DNA of 64,000 nucleotides. It comes from Pseudomonas sp. GM78. GTDB taxonomy: Bacteria > Pseudomonadota > Gammaproteobacteria > Pseudomonadales > Pseudomonadaceae. Position numbers and translations under genes: made by a program. Positions 58,284-64,000 of the stretch are shown piece by piece; position 1 is the stretch's first letter, and each line of letters starts with the position of its first letter. The stretch is taken from NCBI RefSeq assembly GCF_000282475.1, contig NZ_AKJF01000075.1:36633-100632 (forward strand), given 5' to 3'. Below the pieces are notes generated by a model. The model ran no database searches. It saw nothing but the letters and a program-made list of their open reading frames with translations, and was not told the DNA's origin.

Positions 58284-59180
58284 TCACTGTAGCTGCGCCT
58301 CGGGCAGGTTCAGTGTGCGCGGGATCGACAGGGCGTCCCAGTGGGCAATGCCCCAGTCCAGCACTTCCCGCGGCGTGGCGTAGGCCAGTTCGGCGCCGGG
58401 CTTTTGTCCCAAGGCGCGCAGGGCTCGCAACAACAACGGTGTAGCCTGGTCTTCGGTCAACGGCGGTGAACGGTAGGATTTGCCGAGCTTGTTGCCATCG
58501 GGTTGGGTAATCAACGGAATGTGCAGGTACCGCGGCTGGCGCAGGCCAAGTAGCTCCTGCAAATAGAGCTGGCGCGGCGTGGAATCGAGCAGGTCGGCAC
58601 CGCGGACGATGTCGGTGATGCCTTGCCAGGCATCGTCCAGCACCACCGCCAATTGATAAGCATAGAGCCCGTCGCGCCGGCGAATCACGAAATCGCCGAC
58701 ATCCCGGCCCAGATGCTGATGGAACTCGCCCTGCACCCGATCGATGAAGTGGTAGTCCAGTTCGGGGACGCGAACACGAATCGCGGCGTCTTCGGTGCCG
58801 TGTCCGGCATTGCGGCACAACCCTGGATAGATGCCGTGGTACGGCTCCAATTGTTTGCGCGAGCAGGTACAGGCGTAGGCCAGGCCTTGGCTGAACAGGC
58901 GATTGAGCACTTCGGCATAGGCTTCGTGGCGGTCGCTCTGGCGCACCATCTGGCCATCCCACTCGAAACCGTAGCTCTCCAGTGCCTTGAGGATCGCGGC
59001 CTGGGCGCCGGGTTCTTCCCGGGGCGGGTCGAGATCTTCCATGCGCATCAGCCAGCGGCCACCCACCGAGCGGGCGTCGAGGTACGAAGCCAATGCGGCG
59101 ACCAGCGAACCGAAGTGCAGGTGACCACTGGGCGTGGGGGCGAAGCGGCCGATGTAGGTGGGGGTGGAGATCGCGGTCAT
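58284..59180 (-). CDS. gluQ: Glutamyl-Q tRNA(Asp) synthetase
   Basis: A 298-residue truncated glutamyl-tRNA synthetase paralogue that attaches glutamate to queuosine in tRNA-Asp. APTPSGHLHFGSLVAAL is the HIGH motif, the zinc site is CTCSRKQLEPYHGIYPGLC, and DGNKLGKS replaces the KMSKS lysine-rich loop. No anticodon-binding domain, as expected. It is separated from cbrX by 77 bases and probably follows dksA transcription. Confidence 0.94.
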   Translation of the reverse strand: MTAISTPTYIGRFAPTPSGHLHFGSLVAALASYLDARSVGGRWLMRMEDLDPPREEPGAQAAILKALESYGFEWDGQMVRQSDRHEAYAEVLNRLFSQGLAYACTCSRKQLEPYHGIYPGLCRNAGHGTEDAAIRVRVPELDYHFIDRVQGEFHQHLGRDVGDFVIRRRDGLYAYQLAVVLDDAWQGITDIVRGADLLDSTPRQLYLQELLGLRQPRYLHIPLITQPDGNKLGKSYRSPPLTEDQATPLLLRALRALGQKPGAELAYATPREVLDWGIAHWDALSIPRTLNLPEAQLQ

Positions 59181-59226
59181 AAGGGGATATCAGGCTGTCC
59201 GATCGTTTGAGTACGGCAGTAGGCCG

Positions 59227-59298
59227 CCATCGCGAGCAAGCTTTGCTCCTACAGTCGATTGTGCCAGTCCTTGTAGGAGCAAAGCTTGCTCGCGATGG
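59227..59298. repeat. Inverted REP-like pair
   Basis: CCATCGCGAGCAAGCTTTGC and its inverted partner (GCAAAGCTTGCTCGCGATGG), separated by about 30 bases, lie between gluQ and dksA. A variant of the class A repeats with AAGCTT at the core. Confidence 0.85.
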
Positions 59299-59342
59299 CA
59301 ATTGCGAAGACTCCACGGATCTCGGCAAATATCAGAAACAAA

Positions 59343-59366
59343 AACGGAGCGTTCGCACGCTCCGTT
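59343..59366 (-). terminator. Rho-independent terminator of dksA
   Basis: Stem AACGGAGCGT / ACGCTCCGTT with a TCGC loop and a TTTTTG tail on the minus strand, just after the dksA stop. Confidence 0.88.
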
Positions 59367-59383
59367 CTTTACTCAAGTCGATA

Positions 59384-59827
59384 TTACTTGCCGACTTGCT
59401 TTTCCTTGATTTCCGCCAGCGTCTTGCAGTCGATGCACAGGTCAGCGGTAGGGCGTGCCTCAAGGCGCTTGACGCCGATCTCGATGCCGCAGGATTCACA
59501 CCAGCCGTATTCTTCGTCTTCGATCAACTGAAGCGTCTTGTCGATCTTCTTGATCAACTTGCGCTCACGATCGCGGGCTCGAAGCTCGAGGGCGAACTCT
59601 TCTTCCTGGCTGGCACGGTCTGCCGGGTCAGGGAAGTTGGCCGCTTCGTCCTTCATGTGGTCCACAGTCTTGTCGACACCTTCCATCAGCTCTTTTTTCC
59701 ACTGATTCAGAACCTTGGTGAAGTGCTTGCGCATGGGCTCGCCCATGTACTCTTCGCCAGCTTTCTGAACATAGGGCTCGAAGCCGCTGATCGCCTGATT
59801 CGCTTGTTGCTTTGCTTGGGTGGACAT
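59384..59827 (-). CDS. dksA: RNA polymerase-binding transcription factor DksA
   Basis: A 147-residue ppGpp co-regulator. A coiled-coil with the acidic tip D67-PAD70-R-A72 enters the RNA polymerase secondary channel, and the C-terminal zinc finger has C110, C113, C131 and C134. It sets the stringent response, including at promoters such as the GC-rich one of the tRNA cluster here. The next gap, 59828-60161 (334 bases), holds the divergent promoters of dksA and the aminotransferase; only a TAGAAT box near 60126 is visible. Confidence 0.97.
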   Translation of the reverse strand: MSTQAKQQANQAISGFEPYVQKAGEEYMGEPMRKHFTKVLNQWKKELMEGVDKTVDHMKDEAANFPDPADRASQEEEFALELRARDRERKLIKKIDKTLQLIEDEEYGWCESCGIEIGVKRLEARPTADLCIDCKTLAEIKEKQVGK

Positions 59828-60161
59828 GAAATAGACCGCCTCTACTCTTGTAATCCATCTGCGCAGGATTGCTCCATCACCGGCACCTGCCGGCCCTGCG
59901 GCTGCAAGCGGGCGAACTTACCAGATCAAATCAGACCGCGCTACTCCCGGATGTCGAGGCCGCGGCCTGCGGTGCTTGCAAATGATGGCAAAGCGTTGCC
60001 TGGTGGCTCTGAAACCCTGCTCAATTAATGATTTTAGTCAAACCCTGAGCACTCGCTCAGCTCGTTTGTACCTGGGTCATAAGGCCTCTGACCGCTTTAG
60101 GTTCTCGCTCGTTCCTGCGCTTGGGTAGAATCGTTTCTTTTTCCCTGTTGAAGGAAGGCCA

Positions 60162-61334
60162 ATGGCTCAGTCCTACAGTGCCCGCAGTCGCGCGATCGAA
60201 CCTTTCCATGTGATGGCGCTGCTGGCGCGGGCCAATGAATTGCAGGCTGCCGGTCACGATGTGATCCACCTGGAAATCGGCGAACCGGACTTCACCACCG
60301 CCGAGCCGATCATCCGCGCCGGGCAGGCCGCGCTGGAAGGGGGCAAAACGCGTTATACCGCCGCCCGCGGAATCCCCGAACTGCGCGAGGCCATTGCGGG
60401 GTTTTATCAGCAGCGCCATGGCTTGAACATCGACCCGCGACGCATCCTCATCACCCCCGGCGGTTCCGGTGCATTGCTGTTGGCCAGTGCCTTGCTGGTC
60501 GATCCGGGCAAACACTGGTTGCTGGCCGACCCGGGTTACCCGTGCAACCGGCACTTCCTGCGCCTGGTGGAAGGTGCCGCGCAGTTGGTCCCGGTAGGGC
60601 CGGAGGTGCGTTATCAGCTGACGCCGGACCTGATTGAGCGGCATTGGGATCACGACAGCGTGGGCGCACTGGTGGCCTCGCCGGCCAACCCGACCGGCAC
60701 GATCCTCACCCGCGACGAGCTGGCGGGGCTGTCCCAGGCCATCAAGCAGCGCCACGGTCACCTGGTGGTGGACGAGATCTACCATGGCCTGACTTACGGC
60801 ACCGATGCGGCCAGCGTGCTTGAAGTCGACGACAGTGCCTTTGTGCTAAATAGTTTTTCCAAGTATTTCGGCATGACCGGCTGGCGTCTTGGCTGGCTGG
60901 TGGCGCCGGACGCGGCGGTGAGTGAGCTGGAGAAACTTGCGCAAAATCTCTACATCAGCGCACCAAGCATGGCCCAGCACGCAGCGTTGGCCTGTTTCGA
61001 GCCGGCCACCATTGCGATTCTGGAAGAGCGCCGCGCCGAATTCTGTCGTCGTCGGGACTATCTGTTGCCTGCCTTGAGAGATCTCGGTTTCGGGATCGCC
61101 GTCGAGCCGGAAGGCGCCTTCTACCTGTACGCCGATATCAGCAAGTTCGGCGGCGATGCCTTCGCGTTCTGCCGTCATTTCCTCGAAACCGAACATGTCG
61201 CGATCACGCCGGGGCTGGATTTCGGCCGGTATCAGGCCGGGCACCACGTGCGCTTTGCCTACACCCAAAATATCGAGCGCTTGCAGGAAGCGGTGGAGCG
61301 TATCGGTCGTGGTCTGCGGAGCTGGCAAGGCTGA
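60162..61334 (+). CDS. Class I/II PLP-dependent aminotransferase
   Basis: A 390-residue PLP aminotransferase of the aspartate-aminotransferase fold. [15 protein letters not shown], the ASPANPTGT substrate-binding stretch, DEIYHGLTY, and the Schiff-base lysine K234 in [15 protein letters not shown] are present, followed by [10 protein letters not shown]. The substrate is not determined by the sequence. The start has a strong GAAGGAAGG ribosome site. It shares its last base with the first base of sfsA. Confidence 0.9.
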   Translation: MAQSYSARSRAIEPFHVMALLARANELQAAGHDVIHLEIGEPDFTTAEPIIRAGQAALEGGKTRYTAARGIPELREAIAGFYQQRHGLNIDPRRILITPGGSGALLLASALLVDPGKHWLLADPGYPCNRHFLRLVEGAAQLVPVGPEVRYQLTPDLIERHWDHDSVGALVASPANPTGTILTRDELAGLSQAIKQRHGHLVVDEIYHGLTYGTDAASVLEVDDSAFVLNSFSKYFGMTGWRLGWLVAPDAAVSELEKLAQNLYISAPSMAQHAALACFEPATIAILEERRAEFCRRRDYLLPALRDLGFGIAVEPEGAFYLYADISKFGGDAFAFCRHFLETEHVAITPGLDFGRYQAGHHVRFAYTQNIERLQEAVERIGRGLRSWQG

Positions 61335-62047
61335 TGCTTTTTCATCCCCCCCTCGAAGAAGGTCGGCTGATTCGCCGCTACAAGCGTTTTCTCGCAGACA
61401 TCGAAACCGTCGATGGCGAGTTGCTGACCATTCACTGCCCGAACACGGGCTCGATGCTCAATTGCCAGGTCGAAGGCGGGCAGGTCTGGTTCAGTCGCTC
61501 CAATGACCCCAAACGCAAGTTGCCCGGCACTTGGGAAATCGGCGAAACCCCGCAAGGGCGCCTGTTCTGCGTGAATACCGGGCGGGCCAATGGCTTGATC
61601 GAAGAGGCGCTGCGGGCGGGGGTGATCACCGAGTTGAACGGCTTCACCGAGCTGAAACGCGAAGTCGCTTACGGACAGGAAAGCAGTCGCATCGATTTCC
61701 GCCTCGAGTACCCGAGCGGGCCGGCGTACGTGGAAGTCAAAAGCGTCACCCTGGGCTACGACGGCACGCCCGTGGCAGCGTTCCCCGATGCGGTGACCCA
61801 GCGCGGGGCCAAGCATTTGCGCGAACTGGCCCATCTGGCGCGGGACGGGATTCGCGCGGTGCAGTTGTATTGCGTCAATCTCAGCGGTATCGAAGCCGTG
61901 CGTCCGGCAGAAGAAATCGATTCGGCCTACGCACAGGCCTTGCGTGAGGCTGTGGCGTGCGGGGTTGAAGTGCTGGCCTACGGTGTACGCCTGACCCATG
62001 AGGAAATGGTGGTGGACCGGCGTCTGGACGTATTGCTCGGCGGTTAG
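61334..62047 (+). CDS. sfsA: DNA/RNA nuclease SfsA
   Basis: A 237-residue protein of the SfsA family. N-terminal OB-like half ([28 protein letters not shown]) and a nuclease-like half with the catalytic [22 protein letters not shown] motif (Asp, Glu and Lys of the D-ExK type), then [14 protein letters not shown]. The classical role as a sugar fermentation stimulation protein is from E. coli. It starts with the last base of the aminotransferase stop. Confidence 0.93.
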   Translation: MLFHPPLEEGRLIRRYKRFLADIETVDGELLTIHCPNTGSMLNCQVEGGQVWFSRSNDPKRKLPGTWEIGETPQGRLFCVNTGRANGLIEEALRAGVITELNGFTELKREVAYGQESSRIDFRLEYPSGPAYVEVKSVTLGYDGTPVAAFPDAVTQRGAKHLRELAHLARDGIRAVQLYCVNLSGIEAVRPAEEIDSAYAQALREAVACGVEVLAYGVRLTHEEMVVDRRLDVLLGG

Positions 62048-62361
62048 AGGCTGACCCAGATGCCTTGTTCATCTTCGCGGCAATCGACCCGGGTCAGCGA
62101 TTGCCCTGCGCAGGGGCCGGCGACACATTCGCCGTCCTCGATCAGGAACAGGGCGCCATGGGTGGCGCACTGGATCAGGCTGTTGCTGGGGTCCAGGAAC
62201 TGGTCTGGGGTCCATTCCAATCCAACGCCACGGTGCGGGCAGCGGTTGATATAGACGTAGACCTGGCCGTCCCGGCGCACAGCGAACAGTTTTTGGCCGT
62301 CGATGTCGAAACCGCGGCTGCTGGCGTCGGCCAGCTCCAGGCCTGTACACAGAAACTTCAT
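62044..62361 (-). CDS. Rieske [2Fe-2S] ferredoxin-like protein
   Basis: A 105-residue Rieske protein with cluster ligands C41 and H43 (INRCPHRG) and C65 and H68 ([10 protein letters not shown]). No signal peptide, so it is a cytoplasmic electron carrier or the ferredoxin of an unidentified oxygenase. It is convergent with sfsA, the two stops overlapping by 4 bases. The partner protein is unknown. Confidence 0.88.
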   Translation of the reverse strand: MKFLCTGLELADASSRGFDIDGQKLFAVRRDGQVYVYINRCPHRGVGLEWTPDQFLDPSNSLIQCATHGALFLIEDGECVAGPCAGQSLTRVDCREDEQGIWVSL

Positions 62362-62389
62362 GTTTATCCTCAGGTGCTGATGGCTGACA

Positions 62390-63388
62390 CTAAGTAGATG
62401 ATAATTTTGACGCCCAGCGAATGGAATTAAGAATAGAGGTTTCGAGCGAAATAGATGGGGTCCACCCGAGTAGCTCGCGCGCTATCCTGCTGGATGCATA
62501 ACCACCAATGATGTCCCCTGGCCGGCGGCCGACCACTTCCACAACCAAATCAGATCTTGTTGCCTTTGTGAAGGCAGAGACAAACTCTTTAACCGTAACA
62601 CCTTGCTCAGAGCCCAGATTTATGATGGGAAGACCAAACCTGTTAAGTGGAGCTGGCGAGTTGTGTTTACTAAATATCTCTGCAGCGAGAACATGGGCGT
62701 CCGCAAGGTCACGGACATCCACGAAATCTCTCACGGTCGACCCGTCACGTGTATCCCAGTCGACGCCATTTATTTGAAAAGGCTTATTGACGGTAGCACA
62801 CTGGATCAATGAGTTTAATAGGCTGCTCTTGTTACTCCCTCTAAAGCCAGTTCTTAGTTTGTGGTCGCTTCCGATTGGATTGAAGTATCTAAATATGGCA
62901 AAGTGAAAGTCTCGAGCTTTAGAGATGTCGCTTAAAGCATATTCGAGAAAGTATTTTGATCGGGCATAGGGGCTGGTCGGGTTTGGAGTGGTGTTTTCGT
63001 CGAAGCTATAGGCAACGTCGGAACTGTATAGAGAAGCAGTGCCGCTTAATATTAGCTTGTTGATTCCCAAGTCGATCAAGTGATCGATCATTACAATCGA
63101 TTTTGAAAAATTATTGTCGTAGTAAATATCTGGGTTCAACGTCGACTCCGCCACATCAATCTTCGCGGAGCAGTGTATAACCAATGCGATGTTAGGGTGT
63201 GCGCTCGCAATCTCTGTCAGCAGTGCCTTGTCTGCAATGTCGCCTTGATAGTAGTCAAATGGGGTGTATGGTTTGCAACTTTCTATAGGTTGCTCGTCGA
63301 GAATAATCGGATGATAACCAGCATCAGCCAGAGCAAACGCAATTGTATTTCCGATGTATCCAGCACCGCCAGTAATAAGAATTTTCAT
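62390..63388 (-). CDS. NAD-dependent UDP-sugar epimerase, GalE-like
   Basis: A 332-residue short-chain dehydrogenase of the extended type, with GGAGYIG (7-13), the catalytic Y141-x3-K145 and RYFNPIGSDHKL. It resembles UDP-glucose 4-epimerase, so a role in surface-sugar synthesis is likely. Base composition is clearly lower than the neighbours (one 60-base stretch near 63061 is about 33 percent GC, against about 60-65 percent in housekeeping genes). This suggests lateral acquisition. It has no recognised partner gene in the window. Confidence 0.85.
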   Translation of the reverse strand: MKILITGGAGYIGNTIAFALADAGYHPIILDEQPIESCKPYTPFDYYQGDIADKALLTEIASAHPNIALVIHCSAKIDVAESTLNPDIYYDNNFSKSIVMIDHLIDLGINKLILSGTASLYSSDVAYSFDENTTPNPTSPYARSKYFLEYALSDISKARDFHFAIFRYFNPIGSDHKLRTGFRGSNKSSLLNSLIQCATVNKPFQINGVDWDTRDGSTVRDFVDVRDLADAHVLAAEIFSKHNSPAPLNRFGLPIINLGSEQGVTVKEFVSAFTKATRSDLVVEVVGRRPGDIIGGYASSRIARELLGWTPSISLETSILNSIRWASKLSST

Positions 63389-63955
63389 TTAGTATTCCAG
63401 AAGTTGAATTTAATCCTGTGCGGGCAGCCGAGTTCTTGGTCGTCTGGTATTGCGATGCCCTTGTTTAAAATCTTCTTGCGCGCCGTTACTGTTTACAGGG
63501 GTGCCCTGGTCGCGGCGGCAGCGCAATAATTTTTATTCTGGCACGATTTTATGCGCTCGGACTCAAAAGGCGTTGGCTCTGATAGTTTGCTGTCCGTTAT
63601 AGCTTTAGTATTTTCTATCGACAAGCGGCCAAATGTGAAAAAGTGTTTTTGCTTTTCGGATTCTATTTGATTGTGCATAAGTCCTACATAATAAGTTCCC
63701 ATGCAGTAAATATCCTACGTAAGATCTTAGGGATGCCTGCAGTAACGTCCTACAAGGCCGGGTATTTGGATATCAATGTCGAAGCGCTCATGGCTGGTGC
63801 AGCATCTGGTGCGACTGCTGGCCGGGGCGAACTAGTCATGGTTCGCAGATCTGGTGGTTCGACTGGCCCTGGCGCCAGCTGAGTTGCTGATCGATTCGCC
63901 ACGGCGTTCATTGGTGCGCCGTTTTTTCTGTTTTTGCAGCTCAGGAGGCAGGCTG
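63389..63955. other. Lower-GC region with no convincing gene
   Basis: AT-rich at 63600-63730 (about 37 percent GC near 63601), then GC-rich again from about 63735. Short open frames exist at 63493-63702 (minus, 69 codons) and 63643-63882 (plus, 79 codons, ending LVMVRRSGGSTGPGAS), but neither has a ribosome site or recognised family. They could be remnants of a gene interrupted by an insertion or rearrangement. Confidence 0.5.
63901..63928 (+). terminator. Rho-independent terminator
   Basis: ACGGCG-TTCATTGGTG-CGCCGT followed by TTTTTCTG, after the short plus-strand frame ending at 63882. It suggests that a transcript ends here. Confidence 0.65.
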
Positions 63956-64000
63956 ATGCTGCACGACTTTTCCACAGGCTGTACGGACCGGACACATGGT
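63956..64000 (+). CDS. Possible start of a gene running off the right edge
   Basis: An open frame starts with ATG at 63956 after CAGGAGGCAGGCTG. The 15 codons visible (MLHDFSTGCTDRTHG) allow no family assignment. The GGAGG spacing favours a real start, but the fragment is too short to be sure. Confidence 0.25.
   Translation, partial: MLHDFSTGCTDRTHG

Overview
The window is a 64-kb piece of a Pseudomonas chromosome, most likely from the P. fluorescens lineage. The reasons are GC-rich genes with ATGA start/stop overlaps, Pseudomonas-type REP hairpins (GTGGGAGCGAGCCTGCTCGC and GATCGCAGCCTGCGGCAG cores), Pseudomonas-restricted small families (DUF3094, DUF1780, DUF2790, PP0621), and gene order that matches, from memory, two P. 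aeruginosa segments: ileS-lspA-fkpB-ispH-minor pilins-thiO-pilRS-bamD-rluD-pgeF-clpB, and acs-pgi-panCB-folK-pcnB-crcZ-cbrBA-gluQ-dksA. No prophage, CRISPR array or recognisable complete insertion sequence was seen.

Layout. 1-4.1 kb: the 3' part of ileS, then lspA, fkpB and ispH. 4.1-13.6 kb: type IV pilus minor pilin genes (fimT on the minus strand, then fimU-pilV-pilW-pilX-pilY1-pilE), thiO, and the pilS-pilR two-component genes. 13.7-19.3 kb: bamD, divergent rluD-pgeF, and clpB behind a very good sigma-32 promoter. 19.4-20.0 kb: a tRNA cluster (Asn, Pro, Lys, Pro). 20.1-22.9 kb: ndh, a DUF3094 protein, a MOSC protein and a DUF1780 protein. 23.0-27.0 kb: a benzoate-type uptake cluster (benK-benE-benF) preceded by a textbook double XylS/BenR box but with no catabolic genes beside it. 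27.0-29.4 kb: small and regulatory genes. 29.6-34.6 kb: a five-gene aa3/caa3-type cytochrome oxidase cluster whose subunit II carries two cytochrome c domains and which encodes two subunit III proteins. 34.6-39.7 kb: an orphan membrane protein, yacG-coaE-pilD-pilC, divergent pilA with a sigma-54 promoter, and a BON-domain protein. 39.9-46.9 kb: a giant AsmA-like protein, an rRNA methyltransferase, an MpaB-like oxygenase and acs. 47-53 kb: pgi, panC-panB, folK, pcnB. 53-58.2 kb: the CbrA/CbrB carbon/nitrogen control system with the small protein CbrX and the regulatory RNA CrcZ. 58.3-62.4 kb: gluQ, dksA, an aminotransferase, sfsA and a Rieske protein. 62.4-64 kb: a lower-GC segment with a sugar-nucleotide epimerase and no clear further gene.

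How the parts work together. PilS/PilR, the sigma-54 site ahead of pilA, PilC, PilD and the minor pilins form one pilus system. The pilB ATPase gene, normally between pilA and pilC, is absent here, and PilY1 has lost its N-terminal half, so the system looks reduced or re-purposed. CbrX-CbrA-CbrB would drive the sigma-54 promoter of crcZ. CrcZ would sequester Hfq/Crc and relieve catabolite repression, which would plausibly reach uptake genes such as benKEF and acs. Starts were re-chosen from Shine-Dalgarno sequences, gene overlaps and family N-termini. Family assignments rest on recognition of the protein sequence, not on a search.
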